Origin: Urophycis tenuis
Lineage: Eukaryota; Chordata; Actinopteri; Gadiformes; Phycidae
Assembly: GCA_036785325.1 (NCBI GenBank)
Contig: JAXIVH010000195.1
Span: 69,501 to 133,500 of the forward strand
Reading direction: 5' to 3'
DNA: 64,000 nucleotides
Shown: positions 10,573 to 21,292 of the stretch, in pieces
Layout: each line of letters begins with the position of its first letter
Position numbering within the stretch: position 1 is the stretch's first letter
Notes under the pieces: model-generated
Seen by the model: only the letters and a program-made list of their open reading frames with translations
Told to the model about the DNA's origin: nothing
Database searches by the model: none
Position numbers and translations under genes: made by a program

Positions 10573-13500
10573 AAAAGTAAACATACAAACACATCAACAA
10601 GTGTACTTATGTAAAATCCATACATAAAAATATTGGAAATAACCAAATAGTGCAAGCATTTTTTTAACATAGTGACTCACTTCAAAGAGAACTCGAATGG
10701 CATGCCAGTCCTTGAATTTGAAATACATCCCCTCCATTCTTTCCTCCTCAGTGTCTCCGTCTGAAAATCCCCTCTGAGCATTGCAGCAGTTAGCCTTTGT
10801 GAGACGGTCCCCTCCAATAAACAAGTGTTGTGCCCCATCAGGGTCTTTCGGCATATACCTAAGCAATAAGGGACCCAATAGCATACTTGAATGCAAATAG
10901 AAGTGAGACGGAGTAACAGAATTGGTATGCGATTGTCATAGGCTTGTTCACAGCAGATTTTATAGTTATCATGTTTAATACTTACACTTCTTGTATGTGT
11001 CTGAGTACTTCCACCAAGTCACTTCTTTGATTCTCATCCTTGAAATAGAGGCATAAGGGGAACTGTCCAATAGATATGTGTGCAAATTCTAAACAATCTT
11101 AGAAAATACAGGCACATTTGGATGTCCTTGTGACAACTTACATCGGTTGAGCGCGTTGACATTTCAGTTGAATATAGGTGAGGTATGTGATGCACCACAA
11201 TGTCTGCCAAGCTCTCAAATGCGGCCATGTGCTTGCTCAGCATTCTGGTACCAAGAACAAGGAAATCTCGCCTCATTAAAGCCTGGGTGCTCCGTTGAGG
11301 CAGTGATGAGGCAAGATTGTAGTGTTGAATGTCTGTTATGGGTTTGACATTGGAGATGTGGTGGGTGGGTATGCGGTCTTTGACGGCAATGTGGTGTATC
11401 CAGTGTAGACTTCTGTTGCTCTTATCTATTGACTGGTTGTGTCTGTGTATGAAGAAATCCAGATTGTCCATGATTATTGAATATGATGATGGGCAGGTGG
11501 GCACTCGGCTGTCTTCTTGTCTGGGGGAAGGTTTGCTGCTTTCATCTGTAAAATACATCATTTGAAAAAGAAGAACATTAGATCACCACATGAACTTAAC
11601 CAAACAAACAATAACTGTAACTGTTTTATTTGGTTTGTATTTCTCCCTCACCTGACAGATGAAGGTCCTCCATGCTTCGGAATGCTTCTAAGAGTTCCTC
11701 TTCTGTGTCTGTAGCTGTAGCTGTGAAGCTTTTTTTTAACCTTCGGAAGTCAACCCTAGAGTCAAGTGCCATCTCGTGTTGTTTCCTTATGGCTCTGGCG
11801 TGTGATGTGGTGATAGATAACTGGCTCAATCGGTTGAAAACTGATTTCTTGGCTCCGCCGTACTGGAGAATGGTGTTTATGTAGTATGACAATGCAGCCA
11901 AGCGGGGCTGTCTGCCTCTTATTGCTATAGCTGCAGCAGCACATGCTGTGAAGTTGTTGTCATTGGTGATGCAATTGAAAATGGATAACAGAAAGGGAGC
12001 AAGGCGATGGAGGTCATCTCTTAAACTGCGGAAAGAGAATGACTTAAGGTCTGCTGCTTTAGACCTCCATAAAATGAAGTCATTCTTCCGAGAGCAGAGT
12101 GCCTCACATTCCTCATGTATTAATTGAATTATTGCAGCTTTGAGTTCCTCCTGCAGGTGTTTATGTTTCAGGGTATGACTGGCAGCCTCTTTCCATCTCT
12201 TTAGAATGATGAATTTGATGATGGGATCTTCCTCAGGATTTCACACCCTGGACAGTGTTTGTGATGGATATGTGATGGTAACCTGAAAGAAATTATACAC
12301 TTAGTTTCAGCAGTTATACACAATAGTTTCAGCATTAAAGTGCTTTTGTCTGTTTTGAAATGGTTGCCATCAGACTAAGTTTAATTTCACATCTTAGAGA
12401 GATTTTTGATAGTTTGATAGTCACTGATCAAAAAAGTGGACATCTGTTAAAAAATTATATGCTCTGAGCTTAGTTAAGATAAGTCGCAGCCAGTAGGTAG
12501 CCTGAAGGTAGATTACAAAGTAGGTCTTATGATGAACCAGGTCTCATTTGCACATACACAGATGTAAACCTGATAGTAGGCCTAGTTCATAGTAGTCTGT
12601 TGACATGCTCAATTAAGACAGTGAAGCTCTGGAATACTTTTCTACCAGTGTTGACAACTGGCATGAGGAAGTCAAATGCTCGCCCCGCTTTAAATTGTAT
12701 GGGACAACAAAATAAATAATAAACCGTTAACTTTGTTCACATTCTATTCGATTCCAATACCAAGTTATTGGCTGAGAGTTCAAACAAGAGCTGTTAGGTT
12801 GCTTATCGTAAGATTTCAATGGGCTGTTACATCACTTAATTAAGTGCATGCAATTCAACAACCTGGAACGATTGAACAGACAATTAAACGTATAATACCC
12901 GAGTTGTGGTTTTCCTGGAGGAGCTGGTAAATGGACTCGTTGGGATGGGACAGGTTTTTTTCAAAGCCCTCGGGGTCTTCGATGGCGTTGGCTCGCGAGG
13001 CCTTTTTGATATGCTGCTGTCTGTGTTTCGGTCTGTATTTTTGAACTCCTCTTCCCATTGCCTGAATGCAGGCATGTCCTTCTCCAGTCTGCTAATTCTT
13101 GAGGAGCAACGCTGGCAACATCGACTCGACTGCCCCGGCTCCTGAGCGACTGTAACCCCTAGGATCACTAACCTCTCGGATAAACTCGGTGGTTTTTGGG
13201 ATGAAAATAGGTCTGCAGAGTGACTGTATATGCCTTCTACCCTCATATTAACTTTGCACAAACGACAGTAATCTTTGAACGCCATCGTCTTCTCATACAC
13301 AGTAAAGCATCTTCATCTTCCTCGTCGAATTTCTGTTGCTCTACATACGTCATCTGGTATAAGTGATACAATTGGCTATGAATCGCGCGCAAAGCAGCAT
13401 GGGAAGAACCAGACGCCATTCGATAGACATTCCTAGCGCCCAATAAACGGCTCTAGGCATTCGTAAACCACGCCTCAAATACGAGAAAATTCACACCTAG

Positions 13501-14169
13501 TTCCCAGACCACCATCTCATCGAGATGTGGACGCGTCAGCCAGGCTACAATATTTGCATGTCCACACTCCTTTCACTATGTGCCTCACTAAAAAAAAAAA
13601 AAAAAAAGCGAGTGCATCAGAATCGGCAGACTGAGAGAGCATGGGGAGGAGCGCTTATTTCATATGCAAATGTCTCATGAGGTGTGCATTAAAAGCTTTT
13701 GCATGGAACTTCATTGTAGCCTGCATTGTTTTTTATTGTGTATTTATAAGTGTTTAGGTTTTGCATGAATAACATAAGTCAAAGTAGGTTTACACACATA
13801 GACACACTTTATACAAAGGGTAAATAGTGATCTCACTGTCAACTCAGAGGGATATGGCAGTGGATTGTTTACAATGAATCCATATCAGACTTTAAAATTT
13901 GATATGAAAATAAAAAATCAGAATAATTCAAATTCAAATATTGGTTGGAAATCTGAGTTTGAAATTATTTTGATCCTAATCTCAGCCCATCATTCCTCCC
14001 TGTGGTTATTTCCAGGATAAAATGAATTAACCCTAGGCTGGCTTCTTAAAAGTGAATAAATATAAAAAAGAGCCAAATGAGCCAATCTTTTGAATGGCTC
14101 TTTGAAATGAACGGATCCCAATGATCCGGCTCCCTCTACAGAGCCATAAATCCCATCTCTAGAGGAAAC

Positions 14170-15345
14170 CCCTTGAGATGCACCATCTCGTTTTCGAGGG
14201 TACCTCACAAAAAAAACCCATACATTACAAACATACAGACAGACAAGACAAAGACAAAAGCACTCCCTCACACCAAAACCACCCATATCCTCCCCATACC
14301 AACCATTAATTATGAGTCAAGACAGTTACAGTTAGGGTAATTCATGTACACATAGACACAGAAAATGGAAGAAACAAATGAACACACAAAACAAACAAAA
14401 CAACAACAACAAAATCAAACATGAGGAAAACAGTTGCAGTTTGTATGTAAATGATTAAAAAGAGACCTCTTAAACTGGGTAAAAGAGGAAATGGCTCTAA
14501 GAGACCCAGGTAAGCCATTCCAACTAGAAGGGGCTTTACATTTAAAGGCTTTCCGCCCAATTTATTTGGCAATACTTGGAACAAAAAAGAAAAGATGGTC
14601 CATATCTCTTAGGCTATAGGATGAGCGATATGGAATCAGATGTTGTTTCAGATAAGATGAGTAGTTTGAGAAAATGCATTTGTGAACAAACTGTAACCAA
14701 TGAAACTGGCGTCGAGTATTTAGTGAAAGTAGATTCAAAGAATGAAACATATGACAGTGATGGGTTCTGAATGGACACCTCAAAACACGTCTGCAAAGAC
14801 TATTATAACATTCAGAGGTTTGAGATTAGTTTCGGCTGTGTTTTGAGTAACAACATCCGCATAATCAATAATAGGTAATAGAAGTTGAGTAATGATTTGT
14901 ACTCTAATCTGTTTTGTAAAACAATTAATTGAGCGATATATTAAATTATATTATACATTCTTAAACTGCAGTTTAATTTTTAAATTATGTAATCAATATG
15001 AGGTCTGAAAGTGAGTTGGGAGTCAAGCCAAAGGCCAAGATATTTAAACTCCTCAACATGTGCTAGAGGTGTAGCATCCAGAAATTTAACCTCAATAAAA
15101 TCATTATGCTTATGGAGTGAAGATTTGTTTGCAAAATGCATGCTATCAGACTTTTTTTTGTTCAGTAGAACCAGATTAGAAGAGAACCATGTTTGAAAAG
15201 ATTGAAATCAAACTGAAGTGAGGACTGAATTTCAAGAATGTCGTGTTTAGATGTATAGATAACTGTATCATCTGCATAAAGATGAATCTGACAGTCAGAG
15301 CATATTTGCGGGAGATTAGTACTATAATACACCTCATGGTGCAAC
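14170..15345 (-). pseudogene. LINE A: RT YADD box, C-terminal domain and 3' UTR fragment
   Basis: On the minus strand, LPQICSDCQIHLYADDTVIY (YADD at about 15278-15267) starts the fragment. It is followed by the LINE C-terminal region, including CPFRTHHCHMFHSLNLLSLN near 14783-14700. The frames shift several times. Upstream RT motifs are found at 20200-20717, beyond the inserted LINE B. The tail continues into the flanks of the hAT shell. Confidence 0.7.
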
Positions 15346-15408
15346 CTGGACACATCATCAGTGATGCTCCCAGGGTCATAGGGTGTTTCAGGTCTTCATC
15401 AGACACCC

Positions 15409-17916
15409 TCACCCGGGCGATGAGTCCCCCGACTTGTGTCCAGGTAGCGTACTATGCCACGCCTCCCCCCTCTTCAACCAGAGCCAACGTGAAGCCTTCT
15501 CAGCTGCTTCCAGGATGTTTTTGATGGCTCTTCGCCTATGCAGTCCACAAATCCCAAGGAGCCCAAGGACCCGGTGTAAGGACTTACCCGCAAGACCCCT
15601 GCAGCCCACCTCAATAGGCTCGCAGCGGGCCTTCCACCCATTCCTCCGACACTCAGCCACAAGGTCGGCGTACTTCGCCCTCTTCCTCTCCTGCGCTTCC
15701 TCCATTCTGTCTTCCCAGGGGACAGTTAGCTCAAGGAGCACCACCTGCTTGCTGGCTCCGGACATCAAGACCATGTCTGGCCGGAGTGTCGTGGTTGCGA
15801 TGATGTCCGGGAATCGCAACTGCCTGCCTAGGTCAACCAGGAGCTGCCAATCCCTTGCTGTTGTGAGCAGGCCCCCCTGGGTTTTCTTGGAGGGTTGAGG
15901 TTTCTCCCCTGCTCGGACAAAGGTGATCGTGCTCTTGGTTGGGTGTTGCCGCTTACTGGTGTTGATGCCAGAGCAGATGGTGTCTGCTATTGCCCGCAGG
16001 ACCTGGTCATGGCGCCAGCGATACCTGCCATCTCCCAAGGCCTTCGAGCAACTGCTGAGGATGTGTTCTGATGATCCTCTTTTCTGACAGAGCTGGCATG
16101 CAGGTGAGTCTGTTAGGCCCCAGGTGAACAGGTTGGCAGGACTCGGGAGGACGTCATAAATTGATTTGACCAAGAACTTAAACTGGTGTGGCTCCGCTTT
16201 CCAGAGTTCGGTCCAGGTGATCTTACGGCCAACTACGTGCTCCCACTTGGTTCAGGCTCCCTGCTTGCTCATGCCCACCGATCTGCTGAAGCAAGCCTCC
16301 TCCACCTCGGCGCGAACCTCCTCCTGGACAAGCTTTTGCCTCTCCCTTCCTCTGGCTCTGCCGTAGCATGGTTTAGGGTTGCTACCCAGTCCAGCCCGAA
16401 CAGTAGCCACGGTCCCCACCAGGGTGCTGTGCTGCAGCCTCGCCTCTGCCCGCTCCGCTGCATCCTGGGCACACCACTTCCTTCCTGTTCTGACCTCCAC
16501 ACCTGCTGAAGCTACTTTTCCGTCTGCAGAATCTCTGTAGAGCAGGACTTCTCTGGCCTGGGAAACCTTAAACTCCTCTGCTAGACTGCTGAAAGGAAGC
16601 AGCTTGGTGTTGTGCCCAAACAAAGCAACGCTGCTAAGGCTCCGTGGCAGGCCAAGCCACCTGCGCAGGGAGGAGCTGATCTTCCTCTCAAAAGCCTCCA
16701 CGGTGGTCATTGGGAATTCATACATCAGCAGCGGCCAGAGGAGGCGGGGCAGGATGCTGTGCTGATAGATCCAGGCTTTGAACTTCCCAGGAAGTCCTGA
16801 CTTGTCCACAGCTGAGAGCCACGTGTTGAGGTTATCGCTGGTAGCTTGACGCGCAGCAGTGTCCTTCAGATCGCTGGTGAAGAGCTTGCCCAAGCTCTTC
16901 ACAGGCTTTTCTGACACAGTTGGAATTTCTGTGTCTCCCAGACTGAAGCGGAAGCGGCCGGTTACCTTTCCTTTCTTCAAGACGAAGGACCTGGACATAG
17001 TGGGCTTGAAACTCATTCTTGCCCAACTAATGAGTCGATCAAGGCCTTGAAGGAGCCATCTGCATCCAGGCACTGATGTTGTGGTTACTGTGAGATCATC
17101 CATAAATGCTCTAATCGGGGGTTGCCGGGAGCCGCATCTGGACAAAGGGCCTCTGCACTCTACTTCCGCAGACTTCACAAGCATGTTCATGGCCAGTGCA
17201 AACAAGGACACAGAGATTGTGCAGCCTGTAATGATGCCTTTCTCCAGACGATGCCAATCTGATGTTGAAGTGCCAGAGGACACCCTCAGACTAAAGTTGT
17301 TATAGTAGTTGAGGATTAGATTGCGGACCTTCACTGGGACGTGGTATCTGCTCAGGGACAATTCCACCAGCTGGTGTGGAATCGATCCGTAAGCATTGGT
17401 GAGGTCTAGCCACAGCACTGCCAAATCGCCTCTGCTCTCTCGCGCCTCATCGCTCTCTCGCGCAGGGTGTCACACTGGCGTGTGTTCGATACACCCTGGA
17501 ACTCCTCCCTTCTGCACCGAGGTGTCAATATAGGTGTTCATCAGGAGAAATCCCATGAGGCGATTGGAAACAATCTTGAAGAAGGTCTTGCACTCAACAC
17601 TAAGGAGGGAGATTGTCCTGAACTGCTCGATGTTCTCCTCCTTGGGAATCCATACGCCCTCTGCGTACTTCCACTGCTGAGGTACCTTCCCTCTTTTCCA
17701 GATCACTCTGAAGATCTTCCAAAGACGCTCCAACAAACGGGGACACTGTTTGAAGACCTTGTAAGGAACACCACTTGGGCCTGGTGCTGATGCTGTTCGG
17801 GCAGATTTGATGACCTCTTTAACTTCCTTCAGGGTGAGTTCGCTGATGTTAAACAGGGTGCAGGGTTCTGGTGGGCATATGAGGGCTGCGCAGTGGCCAA
17901 GGTCCTGGGGCCTCAT
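15409..17916 (-). pseudogene. LINE B polyprotein, RT and restriction-like endonuclease part
   Basis: Frames 17916-17470, 17424-16252 and 16173-15409 read consecutively. They hold an RT N-terminal block (TASAPGPSGVPYKVFKQCP), the palm block AVLWLDLTNAYGSIPH, the catalytic box AFMDDLTV, the thumb, the CCHC-like knuckle and the endonuclease. An in-frame TGA separates the first two pieces near 17465. A short non-ATG bridge joins the last two, which may still be in frame. The 5' portion lies on the far side of the Harbinger insertion at 20185-19992. It is probably dead from this stop, but the decay is light. Confidence 0.7.
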
Positions 17917-18180
17917 GTACTAACAATTGCGTGGATTTTCTACTGAAACATGGCGTACGCACAAAGCCAGAAACCGCCGCACGCACAAAAAAATTCAGAT
18001 GTATCAATCTGAGCGTACGCCTGAACCCAAGCACATTTCCTTTGTACATACCAAATCAATGTGGAATTGAGCGCACGTGCACGAGCATCAGACTTCTCCC
18101 TGTCCACGCCCCTATTCAATTATGTTTATTTAAATGAGCCCTGCATCAGGGATTCCCCTCTGTACGATCATAGAAAGAGA

Positions 18181-18516
18181 ATGAGCACATCTAAAAAGCG
18201 AAAATTTACCGAGTGCGAACTGGAGACTCTCCTGACTGAGGTGGAGGCTCGGAGGGTGGTTTTATTTGGCAGTTTGTACTCCGGGATAAACAGCAAGCGG
18301 AAGAGGAGTGAGTGGGAAAGCGTGTGTGAGGCGGTCAACGCTGTGGGTTCAGAGAGCCGCACACACGCTGAACTTAAAAAGAAGTGGTCAGATATAAAAA
18401 TGGAAGTTAAAAGGAGGACTGCTGCCCACCGTCCCTTCAGGAGACCTATTGCCCTCTCAACGACTGACCGAGTGCGGGTATGGAGGTCATTGTACCTCCG
18501 CTCTCGGTCAGTCTGA
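18181..18516 (+). pseudogene. Harbinger Myb/SANT-like DNA-binding protein, C-terminally replaced
   Basis: From the ATG at 18181 the first ~78 residues (KFTECELETLLTEVEARRVV, then EWESVCEAVNAVGS, then KKWSDIKMEVKRR) look like the trihelix/Myb-SANT accessory protein of Harbinger elements. Beyond about 18420 the frame runs antisense through the 3' end of the HARBI1 gene, so the last ~30 residues are a fusion artefact of the internal deletion. The native protein recruits the transposase to the termini (family knowledge). Confidence 0.65.
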
Positions 18517-19536
18517 GGGTTGGTCAGAGCAGAGAGATCATAAGCCACGTCCTCAGTGGATAGCCACGGTCGCCTGGGTTGAAAGCAGGCAGTATAAGTA
18601 AACTGGACTTGTTGTTCCCATTTCTTAGTTTTATACACCGCTTACATGGATCACACACTATTGTTATAAATTAATGCCGAAGGGCGCCGGGGCAAAGGTG
18701 AGGCTGATAATGACATTTCACACTTTACGCACGGGTTTATTAACATGAGTACTTTGCACACAGAGACAGGGGCTTGTACGAAAGATCCGATGCTGTTGCT
18801 TAACCAGCGAATCAATCACACAAACAAGTAATGATGCTGTGAATACAGGATAGTATTTGGGGACGTACACTCAATGCGCATCACGGGGATTAATATTAGG
18901 ACAATTACAAAAATACAATTACTTAATCAGCAAGAAGCCACCCATCGCGCACAATGCCAGCCTGCAGTCTGTTCCCAACTATGCTGTTCAGAATATATGA
19001 GTCGCGCGTTGAACCAGGCCACCTCGCCACAATGTTGGTTAATAACATTTGCGCATCACATATAATTTGTAGCCTACATTTATTGAATCGAAATGTTTCC
19101 TGTTCACATATACAAATTCGTCATGTGATGGCGCTTTTATGGCAATGTGAGTGCAGTCGACAGCTCCGATTATATTAGGAAAACCGGCTCTCGCTGCAAA
19201 TTGCGCTTTAATGTTGACCTGTTCAGCTGCATTGTATGGGAATGTTATACACCTGGCTGACAGGCGGATGAGTCCGGCCCACACGGCTGGCATGGCCCGG
19301 CTCAGGGTCGACTGGCATATACCCGATCGGTCGGCCAACTCTCTTTGAAACGCCCCGGTTGCCAGGAACCCCAAGGTACTAAGTACCTGTACGTGAACCG
19401 GCAGGGCATGGCTCCTTGCGGTGGCGCGCTCCAAGGCCGGCCGCAGCTCTGCACATAACTCAAGCAGGATTGCCCGAGGGAATCGAAAGCGGCTGATGAG
19501 CCAATTGTCGACCATTTCGAGAGCAATGATTCGCAA
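18426..19536 (-). pseudogene. HARBI1-type transposase, two separated pieces
   Basis: The 19536-19039 frame contains the N-terminal and central transposase: RFRFPRAILLELCAELRP, then a helix-turn-helix-like segment with RSGICQSTLSRAMPAVW, then GAVDCTHIAIKAP carrying the first catalytic Asp. The C-terminal piece (TDRERRYNDLHTRTRSVVER, about 18530-18426) lies downstream without the region between the catalytic residues. An internal deletion removed the middle and fused the remaining end onto the Myb/SANT gene. It cannot encode an active DDE enzyme. Confidence 0.75.
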
Positions 19537-19991
19537 TGTCCTCTAATTGTTGACGGAATTTTTGGGTGTGCTTTTATACCCAGTCATGTTATTGCAGACT
19601 TGTCGGTGTTGATTGTTCATCGGTGTTAATTGTTCACGTGTCTCGAATGTGCACATCACTCAATCAACTACGATTTTACACATTCCTTTATTATGACAGT
19701 TTCCCATTTAAATATTTTTATTTCTTCTCTTATGTCCATCTACTGCGTAGAGGTTGTCTGCCATGTAATAAGAATTTCATTGCTCTGACAAATTAAACAT
19801 GATGCTTTGATCACCTCTAAGTGTCGCCAAAGGGTCAACTGCTGTGAAATGTGCGTACGCCAGCTCAAGAGTTGACGTGAGGCACGCAAATTTATACGGC
19901 CATTTCAGTCTTGATACATCTGCACTTTGCCGTGAGAATGAACGTACACCATTTTTTTGTGCGTACGCAACGTTCGTACATGAGGCCCCTG

Positions 19992-20195
19992 CTCTCTCAT
20001 GCCGTCGCTGTAGGTGTTCCTGATGTGGCGGTTGATGTCCTCCTCCGGACATGAGAGCTGACCACTGCGTTTCTCTCCCAGCAGCTTCTTTGTGAATCCA
20101 AATGGATTTGCAATGAAGGCGCTGCGCTTGCGGGCCTTCTCCTTGCCTTTCTTCCTGTGCCACTCGGCACGTCGAAGGGTGAGAGATCATTTATA
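19992..20195 (-). pseudogene. LINE B polyprotein, 5' piece beyond the Harbinger insertion
   Basis: The minus-strand frame reads AEWHRKKGKEKARKRSAFI, then SCPEEDINRHIRNTYSDGMR, and continues directly into the frame at 17904 if the Harbinger element and one CTG copy are removed. This proves a single pre-existing ORF. The true N-terminus is absent, so LINE B is 5'-truncated as is usual for LINEs. Confidence 0.7.
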
Positions 20196-20199
20196 AAGA

Positions 20200-21290
20200 T
20201 CATTTATCATTTAGAGATCATTTATAAAGATAGAAAATAAAAGGGGCCCCAAGAAAGAACCCTGAGGGACACCCGTTTCAATTATTCTGGGCTGGGAGAG
20301 AGCAGCATTGACAGACACACTTTGACGTCTGTAATGGAGATATAAGTTGAACCAAAGGACAGCTGATTTCGAGAGACCAATGGCATAGAGTTTGTCGAGA
20401 AGAATATAATGGTTGACCATGTCAAACGCCTTAGTGAGGTCAATAAAAATTGCACCAGTAGACCTGTTGTTATCTTGTGAAGAAAATATATCATTGGTAA
20501 ATGTGGTAAGGGCTGTTGTAGTAGAGTGGTTAGGTCGAAATCCAGATTGAATTGGAGTCAAGAGGGAGAGATCATTAACATATTTTGACAGTTGTTTAAA
20601 AATAAGCTTTTCACATATCTTTGCTACATTACTAATTAAGGAGATTGGTCTGTAATTGTTGACATCGAGTGAATCGCCACCTTTGTGTAATGGAATTACT
20701 TTTGCAAATTTCCACATTAATGGAGTAACGCAGGTAGAAAGTGTAAATTAAATAAGTCACATAGTGGAAATGCTAGAACGTCATAAGAGTTTTATAAACT
20801 TAATGTCCAGACCATCAGGGCCAGCACCATTAGAATACTTTTTTTCTGAGATAGCCTGTTGCACACCAGAGGGATGAAATGGTGAAAATGAGAATAGGTT
20901 ATTGTTCACAGTATTTGTTGTGCTAGAGAAGTAAAGCTCAGATGACTGTGAACAGCAAATTGAGGAAAAGTGCTGGTTCAGGGCATTGGCCATTGAGAAA
21001 GGGTCAGAGATAATACTGTTATTCACACTAAGTTTATGTGGAAGACTTTTGTTGGTTTTGTTAATTAAAGAGTTAAGATTCTTCCAGAAATGCTTAGGGT
21101 TTCTGATGTCGTCTGATAAAGAATGTTTATAATAATCTGATTTTGAATTCCTTGTATTGGTTATCCAGGCATTTCTTATTTTTTTTATATTCAGACCAAT
21201 CAGCCGCTTCCTTTGTCATACGGTATCTGACCCAGGCCTTATCTTGTTGTTTGAATAACTGTATTAAATCACCGTCAATCCAAGGTAAAT
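20200..21290 (-). pseudogene. LINE A: linker and RT palm fragment
   Basis: The minus-strand frames 21026-20781 and 20717-20211 contain NGAGPDGLDIKFIKLL, then NNYRPISLISNVAKICEKL, IFIDLTKAFDMVNH and GVPQGSFLGPLLFSIFINDL. These are the RT motifs before the YADD box. The YADD itself follows at 15278, across LINE B. A gap with a frame change lies near 20720-20780. Confidence 0.75.
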
Positions 21291-21292
21291 GA

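Larger units (their letters stand above)
8397..13285 (-). pseudogene. DUF6589-type transposase candidate with N-terminal Cys-rich finger and C2H2 finger
   Basis: Eight minus-strand exons can be delimited by GT-AG sites: 13285-12899, 12282-11652, 11545-11142, 11038-10986, 10858-10681, 10441-10368, 9703-9579 and 9355-8397. Exon 1 has two CxxC pairs (CRLC, CQRC) like a ZAD-type finger. Exon 5 has the block FIGGDRLTKAN ending in KDWH, diagnostic of DUF6589-type proteins as I know them. Exon 8 has a C2H2 finger (CRMEGC, then HELKTH) and a conserved region around NTRGGKGRNIPLDLHLEH. An in-frame stop sits at 12241-12243 at the start of exon 2, so this copy is inactivated. A TATA-rich repeat tract interrupts the intron between exons 5 and 6. 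The start could be the ATG at 13300 instead. Catalytic acids are not assigned. Confidence 0.6.
5690..13550. mobile_element. Large DNA transposon with RecQ-like helicase and DUF6589-type transposase (Academ/AcademH-like)
   Basis: The 11-bp termini TTGTAGCCTGG (5690-5700) and its exact inverse at 13540-13550 are flanked on both sides by TAT, a 3-bp target duplication. Inside are two convergent split genes: a plus-strand superfamily-2 helicase (5871-8135) and a minus-strand multi-exon gene (13285-8397) carrying DUF6589-type blocks and zinc-finger motifs. A helicase beside a large transposase and a 3-4 bp target duplication is what I know of the AcademH lineage of Academ transposons. The assignment is by gene content and is not verified by search. 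Both genes carry disruptions, so this copy looks inactive. Confidence 0.6.
5438..14161. mobile_element. hAT-type non-autonomous element with 8-bp target duplication, host of a second transposon
   Basis: The 8-mer GAGGAAAC occurs at 5430-5437 and again at 14162-14169, as expected for hAT insertion. The ends match imperfectly as TAGAGTTGTGA (left) and TAGAGATGGGA (right, reverse complement), the TAGAG-type terminus of many hATs. Both subterminal regions contain GAACGATCC/GAACGGATCC and GGCTC words in inverted arrangement. Only about 250 bp on the left and 610 bp on the right belong to this shell; the rest is the nested element at 5690-13550. No hAT transposase is present in it. The duplicated target is the 3' tail of LINE A. 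Confidence 0.65.
17908..19988. mobile_element. PIF/Harbinger DNA transposon, internally deleted, with CTG target duplication
   Basis: The termini are perfect 13-bp inverted repeats, GGGCCTCATGTAC at 17908-17920 and its inverse at 19976-19988. They are flanked by CTG at 17905-17907 and 19989-19991. The internal DNA has a plus-strand Myb/SANT-like gene start and minus-strand HARBI1-type transposase pieces, the two-gene layout of PIF/Harbinger. The transposase midsection is missing, so the copy is non-autonomous. It is inserted in the LINE B ORF. Confidence 0.85.
15345..20195 (-). mobile_element. LINE B: restriction-like-endonuclease non-LTR element (R2 superclade, NeSL/Hero-like)
   Basis: The minus-strand coding region has an RT domain with catalytic FMDD (about 17110-17080). 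A C-terminal region with a CxxC knuckle (ACQLCQKRGSSEHILSSC) is followed by a PD-(D/E)XK-like restriction endonuclease segment (FPDIIATTTLRPD, then ELTVPWEDR). That arrangement is characteristic of R2/NeSL/Hero-type elements, not of APE-type LINEs. It interrupts the LINE A RT just after INDL. The 3' part near 15345-15400 is non-coding. Outer limits are approximate to within about 20 bp. Confidence 0.72.

Noticed and set aside
10338..10670. Minus-strand ORF with Tyr-Ile repeats
   Set aside because: Produced by the (TA)n tract in a transposon intron.
5602..13680. Direct repeat GAGAGAGCATGGGGAGGAGC as an LTR pair
   Set aside because: Only ~40 bp match, they are not at TG...CA ends, and the inner inverted termini with TAT duplications explain the structure better.
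15383..17790. Plus-strand ORFs antisense to LINE B
   Set aside because: They mirror a well-supported minus-strand RT/endonuclease frame and show no independent motifs.
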